DNA of 64,000 nt from assembly GCA_028284005.1 (NCBI GenBank), contig JANQSO010000002.1:62001-126000 (forward strand). Reading direction: 5' to 3'. The notes beneath the pieces were generated by a model. That model did no database searches. It was not told the DNA's origin and worked only from the letters and a program-made list of their open reading frames with translations. This DNA comes from Flavobacteriaceae bacterium. Its GTDB lineage: Bacteria; Bacteroidota; Bacteroidia; Flavobacteriales; Flavobacteriaceae. Made by a program: the position numbers and the translations under genes. Shown here piece by piece: positions 16,761-25,636 of this stretch (position 1 is the first letter of the stretch; the number at the start of each line of letters is the position of its first letter).

Positions 16761-17609
16761 TTAGTCAATTTGTCTTAGCATTCTGTGATATCGCTCCACT
16801 ATATTAGGATCTGGAAAAGTAGTTGTTCCGGAATCACCTTTATTATCATATTTGAACCTGGATAGCACATAACGAATACTCTCCAGACGCGCCTCTTTTT
16901 TTATATTGGTCTTAACTATGATCCAGGGGCTAATAGACGTGTGCGTTTTACTGAACATTTGTTCTTTATACAAGGTGTATATATCCCACCGTTTTTGCCC
17001 TTCCTGATCCACCGGGCTGAACTTCCATCGTTTTAACGGATTTTCCAGACGCGCATTGAATCTTCTTAATTGTTCTTCTTTCGATATGGAAAACCAAAAC
17101 TTAATTAACTCAACTCCATCTTCATAAAGCATATGTTCAAACTCCGGGACCTGCCTCATGAATTTATCATATTGTTCTTCATTGCAAAACCCCATAACCG
17201 GCTCTACGACAGCTCGATTGTACCAGCTTCTATCAAAAAAAACAATTTCTCCGGCGTTAGGTAGTTCTTTTATATAACGCCTGAAATACCACTGCCCTTT
17301 TTCTTTTTCGGTGGGTTTGGTTAATGCTACCACCCTAATGGATCGTGGATTTAAATGTTCAATGAAGCGACGAATGGTACTTCCTTTTCCGGCAGCATCC
17401 CGCCCTTCAAAAATAACACAAACACGTTTTTTATGTTTTGCTACCCATTGTTGTAAATTGACCAATTCTGCCTGAAGTTTGAGCAGTTCTTTTTCGTATT
17501 GAATGGTATTGAGGATTCCTGTAATACGTTCTTCCCCCTCTTTAGAAGCAATTGCTTTTATTAAATCTTCTTTATTCCTGGTGTTTTGGAAATCTTCGGC
17601 TGTTAGCAT
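16761..17609 (-). CDS. Polyphosphate kinase 2 family protein (first of tandem pair)
   Basis: 282 aa, with the same motifs as its downstream neighbour: GRDAAGKGSTI Walker A, NPRSIRVVALTKPT, and FDRSWYNRAVVEPVMGFC. Similarity is strong through the core, but the N-termini and C-terminal tails differ. Start ATG 17609. The tandem arrangement suggests either a heteromeric enzyme or two activities (for example nucleoside mono- versus diphosphate use), which is inference. Upstream gap to the MATE gene is 82 bp. Confidence 0.92.
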   Translation of the reverse strand: MLTAEDFQNTRNKEDLIKAIASKEGEERITGILNTIQYEKELLKLQAELVNLQQWVAKHKKRVCVIFEGRDAAGKGSTIRRFIEHLNPRSIRVVALTKPTEKEKGQWYFRRYIKELPNAGEIVFFDRSWYNRAVVEPVMGFCNEEQYDKFMRQVPEFEHMLYEDGVELIKFWFSISKEEQLRRFNARLENPLKRWKFSPVDQEGQKRWDIYTLYKEQMFSKTHTSISPWIIVKTNIKKEARLESIRYVLSRFKYDNKGDSGTTTFPDPNIVERYHRMLRQID

Positions 17610-17691
17610 AGGATCTGGTGTATTTCTTAAAGGTCATAAATCTCTAAAGTTAAAAAAATGACATTTATCATTGACAAAACCTCTACACTAT

Positions 17692-19068
17692 CTACTGCTT
17701 CATCTTTCGAACCTCTTTATTCAAATAATATCCGGTTACAATCGTAGAAAGGATATCGGCTATAGGGAAAGAAATCCAAACACCCCAAACACCAAAAAAC
17801 TTTGGAAGGATTAAAATTAATGGAATTAAGAAGAATCCTTGTTTTGTTAAACTTAGTAATAAAGCAGGAATCGCTTTCCCGATCGCTTGAAAATACGACG
17901 CTCCTATTAACTGAATAACAATAACCGGAGTGGCAGCGAATACCCAGCGCAATGCATTTGGGGTCCTGCGCAATAATTCCTGATTGTTGGCCATTGTCTC
18001 TATATCTAAGCCTTCCTTACCGCTCATAAAAACCGAAACCAGGTTTGGTGAGAAGATCATAATAATTGCAAAAATAACTAAAGCCAACACTCCTGAATAT
18101 TTTATAGAAGTGTTAATGGATTCCCGAACACGCTCAAACTTCCCGGCTCCATAATTATACCCCGCAATAGGCAAAAACCCTTGATTTACACCTATTACCG
18201 GAAAAAGAGCGAACATAAGCATCCTGCTTATAATTCCGTAAGAAGCAACATCCAATGCATCGCCATAGGTAATAAGTACATTATTCAATAAAACAGTTAG
18301 TATGGCAATAGCTCCCTGCCGGGCAAGAGTTACAAAACTCAGGCTGTTTATTTCTGAAACTATTTTTTTGCGGAGTACAAAACATTTTGCGGTGAGTTTC
18401 AACTCACTTTTAAAAACAAAGAACCACACTACAAAGGCAAAACAGATCGCATAGCTTATAAAAGTGGCCCATGCAGCTCCCTCCATACCAAAGTCAAATA
18501 CATTAATTAAAATGTAATCCATAAAAATGTTGCCTATAGCAGGAAGTAACATTGCATACATAGCAAACTTTGGCTTGCCTTCAGCACGAATTACATTAGT
18601 ACCCATCATACAGACTGCCAACATAACAATACCGTAAAGTACAATGCGATAATAGATCAATGCCAGGTCTTTGAAAGAATCATCGGCTCCAAAAAATTCG
18701 ATCAAGGTATCTTGAAAAATAAGCCCCAGAATAGCTAGCAGTCCGGAAGAGGCAAGTGTAAGTGTAATTTGATTCCCGAAAACCTGCAACGCTTTGCTGT
18801 CATTTCCAGAACCCAGCGCTCGCGAAAGTACCGAACTACCACCAATACCAATAGATAGACCAATAGCCCCAATAAAGAAAGTAACCGGAATCACTACTGT
18901 TATAGCAGAGATCGCTAAGGGGCCAATCCATCTCCCTACGAAAATGGTATCAACGATCATATTGAGTGACATTACCAGGATGCCTATAGATGCCGGTACT
19001 GCCTGCCTTACAAGTAGCTTGCTAATGGGGTCGGTTCCTAACGTAGTAGATTTTTTCCCTTTTGCCAT
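17692..19068 (-). CDS. MATE family efflux transporter
   Basis: 458 aa, about 12 membrane helices, no signal peptide. The N-terminal half has MIVDTIFVGRWIGPLAISA and GIGGSSVLSRALGSGN, and the second half FPVIGVNQGFLPIAGYNYGA, all MATE hallmarks (MepA-like branch). Cation-coupled drug or metabolite exporter. Its ATG shares one base with the hemH stop (TGATG), so it is translated with ferrochelatase. Whether it exports porphyrins or is an unrelated passenger is unknown. Confidence 0.92.
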   Translation of the reverse strand: MAKGKKSTTLGTDPISKLLVRQAVPASIGILVMSLNMIVDTIFVGRWIGPLAISAITVVIPVTFFIGAIGLSIGIGGSSVLSRALGSGNDSKALQVFGNQITLTLASSGLLAILGLIFQDTLIEFFGADDSFKDLALIYYRIVLYGIVMLAVCMMGTNVIRAEGKPKFAMYAMLLPAIGNIFMDYILINVFDFGMEGAAWATFISYAICFAFVVWFFVFKSELKLTAKCFVLRKKIVSEINSLSFVTLARQGAIAILTVLLNNVLITYGDALDVASYGIISRMLMFALFPVIGVNQGFLPIAGYNYGAGKFERVRESINTSIKYSGVLALVIFAIIMIFSPNLVSVFMSGKEGLDIETMANNQELLRRTPNALRWVFAATPVIVIQLIGASYFQAIGKAIPALLLSLTKQGFFLIPLILILPKFFGVWGVWISFPIADILSTIVTGYYLNKEVRKMKQ

Positions 19069-20105
19069 CAGGCAATCGCTTTTTTAATATCCACGATCCT
19101 CCATGCATCGATCCAGAATGTCAATACATCTGCCCAATCATCACGGTCATTTAAACAAGGTATTGTTGTAAATGTTTCTCCGCCAACTTCACGGAAGATC
19201 TCTTTGCCCTCCATTGCAATTTCTTCTAACGTTTCCAGGCAATCACTTACAAAAGCAGGTGTAACGACCACCATTTTTTTAACGCCAGCTTTACCCATTC
19301 TTTCTATAGTACGGTCTGTATAAGGTTGCAGCCACGGATCAAAACCCAAACGAGACTGAAAGGAAATGGAATACGTTCCTTTTTTCAAATTTAATTTCTC
19401 GGCTACCAGCTCTGTTGTTCTGTAACATTGGTGGCGATAACAAAACTGATGTGCAGCAGAAGAGGTTTTACAGCAATTTTCATCTATTTTACAATGTGAA
19501 TTGGTAACATCACTCTTACGAATGTGCCTTTCCGGAACACCGTGGTAGCTAAACAACAGGTGTTCGTAATCCAACCCTTCTAATTTTTCAAATATACTTT
19601 TGGAAAGGACCTCAATATATTCAGGTTTATGGTAAAAAGAAGGAAGGGATGTAATTTGCAGTTCCGGGAAGTGATTTTTCTGAAGTTCTTCAACGGCTAC
19701 ATCAATTGTTTCTGTCGTTGCCATGGCAAATTGAGGATACAATGGAATAACCAAAACTTCATTTACTCCTTTGTCAACTAACTCCTGAAACCCTTTTTTT
19801 AAGGTCATACTTCCGTAGCGCATAGCTAAACCAACGGGAATAGTAGTTCTTTCCTGGATTTTTTTCTGTAACCTTTCAGAAATAACGATCAAAGGAGAGC
19901 CTTCATCCCACCAGATCTTTTGATACGCTTCGGCCGATTTCTTGGGCCGGGTATTAAGTATAATACCTCGTACCAGTAAAATTCGTGCCCAGCGAGGAAC
20001 ATCGATCACGCGGGGATCCATTAAAAATTCATCCAGATACTTTTTTACGTCTTTGGGGTCGGTACTATCCGGCGAACCAAGATTTACAAGGAGAACTCCT
20101 TTCAT
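19068..20105 (-). CDS. hemH: Ferrochelatase
   Basis: 345 aa, inserts Fe(II) into protoporphyrin IX, the last step of protohaem synthesis. Family start GVLLVNLGSPDS; WWDEGSPL; catalytic-region SYHGVPERHIRKSD with the metal-site His; QSRLGFDPWLQPYT. The C-terminal half contains several Cys (CKIDENCCKTS, then CYRHQCYR), a common bacterial pattern. Operon with the downstream MATE gene. Confidence 0.97.
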   Translation of the reverse strand: MKGVLLVNLGSPDSTDPKDVKKYLDEFLMDPRVIDVPRWARILLVRGIILNTRPKKSAEAYQKIWWDEGSPLIVISERLQKKIQERTTIPVGLAMRYGSMTLKKGFQELVDKGVNEVLVIPLYPQFAMATTETIDVAVEELQKNHFPELQITSLPSFYHKPEYIEVLSKSIFEKLEGLDYEHLLFSYHGVPERHIRKSDVTNSHCKIDENCCKTSSAAHQFCYRHQCYRTTELVAEKLNLKKGTYSISFQSRLGFDPWLQPYTDRTIERMGKAGVKKMVVVTPAFVSDCLETLEEIAMEGKEIFREVGGETFTTIPCLNDRDDWADVLTFWIDAWRIVDIKKAIA

Positions 20106-20197
20106 TTATAGAAATTTTTAGAATGCAAAATTAGCTTTTAAATATGCGTAAGACAAAGGTGCTATGTATTAAAAATCAATAGAATCATTAGTATTTC

Positions 20198-21088
20198 TTA
20201 TCCCGAAAGACTCATTAAATATTTTTTGGGAGTTGTGCCAAATTTCTTTTTAAATGATGAAATGAAGTGGCTGGCGGTACTATAGCCTACCTTCAGTCCA
20301 ACCTCATTCACGTTATGCGCCCCGGTAGCCAGTAATTGCCTGGCAACTTCCATTTTATAATCGAAAAGAAAACTAAATACCGAATCTCCGTAGATCTGTT
20401 TAAATCCTTCCTTCAATTTATTGATCGGGAGGTTAATTTCATCTGCCAATTCATGCAGAGTAGGGGGTTCTGCCATACGGGAGATAATTATTTCTTTAGC
20501 CTTTTTTACCTTAAGTACATTCTCTTCATCTGCTAAAAAGGGGCACTGTTCAATATCTGCTTCTTTTGGTTGATTAAAATATAAGCTCAACAGTTCATAG
20601 GCTTTCCCTTTAAAATACATGGGTTTTACCGAAGGATGCAGGTTATAATTCATGATCTGGTTTAAAACAATAGCCATCGAAGGTTGGATGGCAGCATCCT
20701 TATAATACTTTCGGTCCTTGTTCTCGTCACTTAAAAAAGTAATATAATTTGCTTCGCTTGAAAACAGGCCGTGGAATTTTTCAATGGGCAATAATACGGA
20801 AAGCACCCAGGAATCCGGCCCTACCACTAAATTTAACGGCAAATCCCGTTGTGGGTTGTACAATAAAAGTGAATTGTCTTCCTGAAGAGGCAGCTTGTAA
20901 TTCCCGTCATTAAAATTGAAGCTTGCCGAACCCTTTATGCAAAAGTGAAATTGAATGAAATGACTTCCCACTTCGCGCTTAAAAAGTTGATAATCATCTG
21001 TTTCATTATTAAATCGCAATATGAAAAAACCACTTTCAATGGATACTTCCTCATAAAAGCTTTCAGCGATATTTTTATTGACAAACAT
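20198..21088 (-). CDS. AraC-family regulator, PchR-like
   Basis: 296 aa. The N-terminal ~180 residues are a cupin-like ligand domain (FIQFHFCIKGSASFNF, then LLLYNPQRDLP). The C-terminal ~100 residues are a double HTH: TLHELADEINLPINKLKEGF, then NVNEVGLKVGYSTASHFISSF and GTTPKKYL. The KLKEGFKQIYG-SVFSFL form is shared with siderophore/iron regulators such as PchR. Divergent from hemA across 189 bp, so it is the natural candidate for controlling the haem genes, possibly sensing iron or porphyrin. That role is inference. Confidence 0.9.
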   Translation of the reverse strand: MFVNKNIAESFYEEVSIESGFFILRFNNETDDYQLFKREVGSHFIQFHFCIKGSASFNFNDGNYKLPLQEDNSLLLYNPQRDLPLNLVVGPDSWVLSVLLPIEKFHGLFSSEANYITFLSDENKDRKYYKDAAIQPSMAIVLNQIMNYNLHPSVKPMYFKGKAYELLSLYFNQPKEADIEQCPFLADEENVLKVKKAKEIIISRMAEPPTLHELADEINLPINKLKEGFKQIYGDSVFSFLFDYKMEVARQLLATGAHNVNEVGLKVGYSTASHFISSFKKKFGTTPKKYLMSLSG

Positions 21089-21171
21089 GGTCCCGAATTA
21101 TTTCTTTATTTAGAATTAATCTAAACAAAGTGAATTGAAATTTGCTTTTACATGGCGAAATTAGGGCATTT

Positions 21172-21189
21172 ATATGACAAATGTCATAT
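21172..21189. promoter_or_regulatory. 18-bp perfect palindrome between the AraC-type gene and hemA
   Basis: ATATGACA (21172-21179), AA, TGTCATAT (21182-21189). It is central in the divergent intergenic region, roughly 80-100 bp from each start. The TGACA-TGTCA dyad is of the kind bound by Crp/Fnr-type dimers; an AraC protein would more often use direct repeats. Confidence 0.5.
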
Positions 21190-21258
21190 TTTAATAAAAA
21201 TTAACAGCATTCGATATAATTGATGCGGCTAGCGTTATTTTTTAAAATATATTGCATA

Positions 21259-21266
21259 TACATTTG
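21259..21266 (+). promoter_or_regulatory. -7 promoter element of hemA
   Basis: TACATTTG fits TAnnTTTG, 11 nt before the hemA ATG. The -33 region is T-rich without a clear TTTG, consistent with a regulated promoter. Confidence 0.5.
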
Positions 21267-21277
21267 CAGCGTTAGGT

Positions 21278-22549
21278 ATGAAAATCAACGGAAAACAATC
21301 ATTTTCGAAATCTCCCGATGGAAATTTTTACGCCATTGGCCTCAACTACAAAAAGGCCGATGCTGAAATTCGCGGGCATTTCAGTATTTCTGAAGAAGCA
21401 CAAGCCAACATTCTTGAACAGGCCAAAGAAGAAGGCATTCAATCCTTAAGCTTAATTTCCACCTGTAATCGCACCGAACTATACGGCATAGCACAGCATC
21501 CTTTTCAATTAATAAAATTGCTCTGTGAGCATACGAACGGAAGTATTGAAGAGTTTGAAAAAGTAGCATATATTTATAAAAATAAAGCTGCTGTTTCACA
21601 TCTTTTTAAAGTTGGAACCGGACTGGATAGCCAAATTTTAGGTGATTTTGAGATTATAAGTCAGTTGCGAAACAGCTTCAGGCATTCCAAAAGGGTAGAA
21701 TTGATGAATCCATTTATGGAGCGATTGGCCAATGCGGTCATTCAGGCCAGTAAGAGGATCAAAAACGAAACCGAAATATCTTCCGGAGCTACTTCTGTAA
21801 GTTTTGCAGCCGTTCAGTATATTTTGGCACGGGTTCCATATGTGTCAGACAAAAATATTTTACTGTTCGGCACAGGGAAAATAGGTAGAAATACTTGTGA
21901 AAACCTTATAAAGCATACTAAGAACAAGCACATTACACTTATTAACCGAACAAAAGATAAGGCTGAAAAAATTGCCGGAAAATTCAACTTGGTTGTAAAG
22001 GACTATACAGATATACAAAGTGAGATCGCGCAAAGTGACATATTGATTGTAGCTACAGGAGCCCAAAATCCTACAATTTCAAAAGAATTATTATTTCTGA
22101 AAAAACCACTGCTCATATTAGACCTTTCCATTCCAAAGAACGTATCTGAAAATGTAAAGGAAAATAAACTGGTTACACTGGTTCATCTTGACAATCTTTC
22201 TTCGGTTACCGATAAGACCATAGAAAATCGTACTTCACAAATACCAAAGGCAAAAGCTATTATCAATGAAATTGAAACAGAGTTTAACACTTGGGCCGAA
22301 AACCGAAAGTTTGCTCCTACCATTAAAGCCTTAAAAACAAAATTGGCCGAAATTAAGGCTGGTGAAATCGATTTTCAACGTAAAAAGATCTCTAACTTCA
22401 ACGAACAACAAGCAGAGATCATAAGTAATCGTATTATACAAAAAATAACTACTCATTTTGCCAATCACTTAAAAGACGATACTGTTTCTACCCCCGAAAG
22501 CATAGAACTGATCAATCAAGTTTTTCAACTTTCAAATCAAGAAGTGTGA
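21278..22549 (+). CDS. hemA: Glutamyl-tRNA reductase
   Basis: 423 aa, first committed step of the C5 pathway: reduces glutamyl-tRNA to glutamate-1-semialdehyde. Motifs: FYAIGLNYKKADAEIRGHF, the nucleophile Cys63 in LISTCNRTELYG, NAD(P)H-binding LLFGTGKIGRNTCENL, and a C-terminal dimerisation helix region. First gene of the haem operon; its stop overlaps hemC (GTGA). hemL for the next step is not in the window. Confidence 0.97.
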   Translation: MKINGKQSFSKSPDGNFYAIGLNYKKADAEIRGHFSISEEAQANILEQAKEEGIQSLSLISTCNRTELYGIAQHPFQLIKLLCEHTNGSIEEFEKVAYIYKNKAAVSHLFKVGTGLDSQILGDFEIISQLRNSFRHSKRVELMNPFMERLANAVIQASKRIKNETEISSGATSVSFAAVQYILARVPYVSDKNILLFGTGKIGRNTCENLIKHTKNKHITLINRTKDKAEKIAGKFNLVVKDYTDIQSEIAQSDILIVATGAQNPTISKELLFLKKPLLILDLSIPKNVSENVKENKLVTLVHLDNLSSVTDKTIENRTSQIPKAKAIINEIETEFNTWAENRKFAPTIKALKTKLAEIKAGEIDFQRKKISNFNEQQAEIISNRIIQKITTHFANHLKDDTVSTPESIELINQVFQLSNQEV

Positions 22550-23451
22550 GTAAGGTAATTCGTATTGGCACTAGAGACAGCCAGTTAGCTTTATGGCAAG
22601 CGAATACAGTAAAGGATAAATTAGAAAGGCTAGGCTACAAAACTACATTGGTCCCGGTAAAATCTACTGGGGACCTGGTTTTAGACAAACCCTTATATCA
22701 ATTGGGGATCACCGGGGTCTTTACCAAAACTCTTGATGTTGCGATGCTTAACGGAAGTATAGACATTGCAGTACATAGCATGAAAGATGTCCCAACTTTA
22801 TTACCAAGCGGGATCGTACAAACTGCAGTGCTGGAAAGAGCTTCTTCCAAAGACATCCTGGTAACAAAAAATGCTGACCTTTCGGCTCCCTGTACCATAG
22901 CTACCGGAAGCCTGCGCCGTAAAGCACAATGGTTACATCGCTTTCCTCATCATCAAGTAGTTGATCTGCGTGGAAACGTGAATACCAGATTACAAAAACT
23001 ATCAGAAAATAATTGGCAGGGAGCAATTTTTGCCAAAGCTGGTTTAGAAAGAATTAATGTATTGCCCGCAAACCATATTACTTTGGATTGGATGGTTCCG
23101 GCACCGGCACAAGGGGCAATGGTTATTGTTGCTTTAGAAAAAGATACATTTTGTAAAGAGGCTACTTCAAAATTGAATGATCGTAATTCTGAAGTCTGTA
23201 CTCAAGTAGAACGCCTCTTTTTGCGTACTCTGGAGGGTGGTTGTACGGCACCTATAGGTGCTTTCGCCAAAATTATTGACAACAGGCTGTATTTTAAAGG
23301 TGTTTTGTTTTCAATAGATGGAAAAACCAAGTTAGAGGTCGAAGAGGAAGCCCCTATTTTCAACCTCAACGGATTTGGAGAAGACTGCGCCAATAAAATT
23401 CTTGAAAATGGTGGTAGAGAACTAATGAAAAAGATCAAAGATGAACTCTAA
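22546..23451 (+). CDS. hemC: Hydroxymethylbilane synthase
   Basis: 301 aa, joins four porphobilinogens. Starts at GTG, overlapping hemA by 4 nt, giving the family N-terminus VIRIGTRDSQLALWQA. VHSMKDVPT and SLRRKAQW are substrate-binding motifs, and the dipyrromethane-cofactor Cys is at about residue 233 in LEGGCTAPIGAFA. The end overlaps hemD by 11 nt. Confidence 0.97.
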   Translation: MSKVIRIGTRDSQLALWQANTVKDKLERLGYKTTLVPVKSTGDLVLDKPLYQLGITGVFTKTLDVAMLNGSIDIAVHSMKDVPTLLPSGIVQTAVLERASSKDILVTKNADLSAPCTIATGSLRRKAQWLHRFPHHQVVDLRGNVNTRLQKLSENNWQGAIFAKAGLERINVLPANHITLDWMVPAPAQGAMVIVALEKDTFCKEATSKLNDRNSEVCTQVERLFLRTLEGGCTAPIGAFAKIIDNRLYFKGVLFSIDGKTKLEVEEEAPIFNLNGFGEDCANKILENGGRELMKKIKDEL

Positions 23452-24127
23452 AATTTCGTCAACGGTCCTCTCAACAAAACTGCTTTCACCTTCTCAAAAA
23501 GAGTTGTTGTTAAATGGCAATACTGCATTTGTAGAATACGACGCTATAGCCATCGAATTTTTGAGCTTTAAATGGCCAAAAAATGCTAAAAATGTTATTT
23601 TTTCAAGCAAAAATGCCATAAAATCTTTAAAAAGGAGCGATTTCGCTTCAATTTTGGGTGAAATTGAAAATTGCTTTTGTGTAGGTGATTCAACAAAAGC
23701 TCTTTTAGAAAAAAATGGCCAAAAAGTAACAAAAATGGCCAAAAACGCATCAGAATTAGCAGATTTCATCAAAAAAAGCTATAAAAATGAATCATTTTAC
23801 TTTTTTTGTGGAAACATGCGAAGAGATGAAATTCCTTCAATTTCAAAAGATTCAAAAAATACCGTTTTTGAAGTAAAAACATATAAAACTACGCTGAAAC
23901 CAATCAAATTTGATCGAAAATTCGATGGAATCCTTTTTTTTAGCCCTAGTGGTGTACAAAGTTTTACCTCGGAGAATATCATTGATACTATTCCTGTTTT
24001 TTGTATTGGTGATACTACTGCTTCAGAAGCAAAAAAACATACGGAAAATGTGATCATTGCAAATACAGCCTCTGTAGAAAGTGTAATTGCTAAAGCTGTG
24101 AAAACTCTAAAAAATGACAAAAATTAA
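23441..24127 (+). CDS. hemD: Uroporphyrinogen-III synthase
   Basis: 228 aa, the ring-closing and inverting step. Sequence conservation in HemD is low; recognition rests on [12 protein letters not shown] (about 48-59), the [12 protein letters not shown] motif, [10 protein letters not shown] and [10 protein letters not shown], plus its place between hemC and hemE. It overlaps hemE by 14 nt. The DNA is unusually A-rich with near-exclusive AAA/ATT/TTT codons and the string AAAATGGCCAAAAA repeated, unlike its neighbours. Confidence 0.9.
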   Translation: MNSKISSTVLSTKLLSPSQKELLLNGNTAFVEYDAIAIEFLSFKWPKNAKNVIFSSKNAIKSLKRSDFASILGEIENCFCVGDSTKALLEKNGQKVTKMAKNASELADFIKKSYKNESFYFFCGNMRRDEIPSISKDSKNTVFEVKTYKTTLKPIKFDRKFDGILFFSPSGVQSFTSENIIDTIPVFCIGDTTASEAKKHTENVIIANTASVESVIAKAVKTLKNDKN

Positions 24128-25145
24128 AAACGACCTTTTCCTTTGCGCCCTTCGAGGCGAAACTGTAACCCGTCCTCCTGTATGGATGATGCGGCAAGCC
24201 GGACGTTATCTCCCGGAATTTATGGAGATCAAAGAAAAATATGATTTCTTTACACGTTGCCAGACACCAGAATTGGCCAGTGAGATTACCGTACAACCCA
24301 TTCGAAGGTATGGGATGGATGCAGCGATATTGTTTAGTGATATCCTGGTAATTCCACAGGCCATGAACATTCATGTTGAAATGAAACCCGGAATTGGCCC
24401 CTGGTTACCTCAACCCATTAGGTCTCAGAAAGACCTGGACAGGGTAATTGTCCCGGATATTAACGATACACTGGGTTATGTGATGGAGGCTATAAAAATG
24501 ACGAAAGAAAAATTGAACGATGAAATTCCTTTGATTGGCTTTGCCGGAAGCCCATGGACCATATTGTGTTATTGTGTACAGGGGCAAGGCAGCAAAAATT
24601 TTGATAAAGCCAAAGAGTTTTGCTTCACCCAGCCATTGGCCGCGCATGAATTACTTCAGAAAATAACAGACACTACGATCCTGTATTTAAAAGAAAAAGT
24701 AAAAGCAGGAGTAAATGCTGTTCAGGTTTTTGATAGTTGGGGAGGAATGCTGTCTCCTGAAGATTATCAGGAATTCAGCTGGCAATATATTCAGCAAATT
24801 ATCGATGCCCTTAAAGACGAAACCCATGTAATAGCTTTTGGTAAAGGATGTTGGTTTGCTTTAGATACTATGTCGAAAAGTGGCGCTTCCGCATTAGGAG
24901 TAGATTGGACCTGTTCCCCCAGAAATGCCCGTTATTTAACCGGAGGAAATATTACGCTACAGGGCAATTTTGACCCTACAAGATTATTTAGCCCTCCTTC
25001 AGAAATAAAAAAGATGGTTACGAAAATGATCGACGATTTTGGGAAAGACCGTTATATTGTAAATTTAGGTCACGGAATTTTACCTAATATCCCTCTGGAA
25101 AATGCTGGAGCATTTATAGAAGCCGTTAAGGAATATAAAGCATAA
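24114..25145 (+). CDS. hemE: Uroporphyrinogen decarboxylase
   Basis: 343 aa, converts uroporphyrinogen III to coproporphyrinogen III. Family motifs: [17 protein letters not shown] near the N-terminus, [29 protein letters not shown] and LGHGILPN near the C-terminus. Begins inside the end of hemD, ends 2 nt before the next gene. Confidence 0.97.
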   Translation: MTKIKNDLFLCALRGETVTRPPVWMMRQAGRYLPEFMEIKEKYDFFTRCQTPELASEITVQPIRRYGMDAAILFSDILVIPQAMNIHVEMKPGIGPWLPQPIRSQKDLDRVIVPDINDTLGYVMEAIKMTKEKLNDEIPLIGFAGSPWTILCYCVQGQGSKNFDKAKEFCFTQPLAAHELLQKITDTTILYLKEKVKAGVNAVQVFDSWGGMLSPEDYQEFSWQYIQQIIDALKDETHVIAFGKGCWFALDTMSKSGASALGVDWTCSPRNARYLTGGNITLQGNFDPTRLFSPPSEIKKMVTKMIDDFGKDRYIVNLGHGILPNIPLENAGAFIEAVKEYKA

Positions 25146-25147
25146 GT

Positions 25148-25636
25148 GTGAATATTTGGGCGAGGATAAAGCAAATGAGCTTAGGACAACTTTTTCGATT
25201 GTCTCTCCTATTTATTAGCAGGCCTTTATTGATCGTTCCTACATTGCAGGCAACGAAACACACCATGAAAATTTGTGATTCGCTATATGGCACAACACAT
25301 CATAAAAGTAATAAAGCGAATGCTTTTCGACATGCATTATGGAATTTTTTGATTTGCCAAAAAACAATAAAAATTGTCAAAAACAGCGCAAAATCGATTA
25401 TTTGGACCCAAAAAGTGACGAATTTATATGAAAAAGTGACAAAAAATGAGATTTTGGATGAAATAATGGACCTACACAATAATGCAATTGGAAGAAATGT
25501 ATTTTTGTTTAAAAAAGAGCAAAATGAAGCCGAAATTGTTGATTTTTTACAAGAAATGCTCAAAAATGCCAAAAAAATCACCAAAATCAATGAAATTCCA
25601 ACCACTGAGAATCAACTGGTTTATATTTTAGAATAA
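25148..25636 (+). CDS. DUF6973-like protein in the haem operon
   Basis: 162 aa from a GTG start, 2 nt after hemE. A basic/hydrophobic N-terminus (LSLLFISRPLLIVPTL, possibly membrane-associating) precedes the conserved block SNKANAFRHALWNFLI and, later, IMDLHNNAIGRNVF. The spaced His/Arg/Trp/Asn pattern resembles DUF6973-type domains and hints at a metal- or nucleophile-bearing active site; I cannot name an activity. Shares with hemD an extreme A-rich, AAA-Lys codon bias. Its last base is the first base of the next gene's ATG, so it is part of the operon. Confidence 0.6.
   Translation: MNIWARIKQMSLGQLFRLSLLFISRPLLIVPTLQATKHTMKICDSLYGTTHHKSNKANAFRHALWNFLICQKTIKIVKNSAKSIIWTQKVTNLYEKVTKNEILDEIMDLHNNAIGRNVFLFKKEQNEAEIVDFLQEMLKNAKKITKINEIPTTENQLVYILE

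Noticed and set aside
23494..24120. Two long minus-strand frames opposite hemD
   Set aside because: They arise from the A-rich codons of hemD (long T-runs give Phe/Ser/Ile-rich nonsense); no promoter or homology-like motifs.
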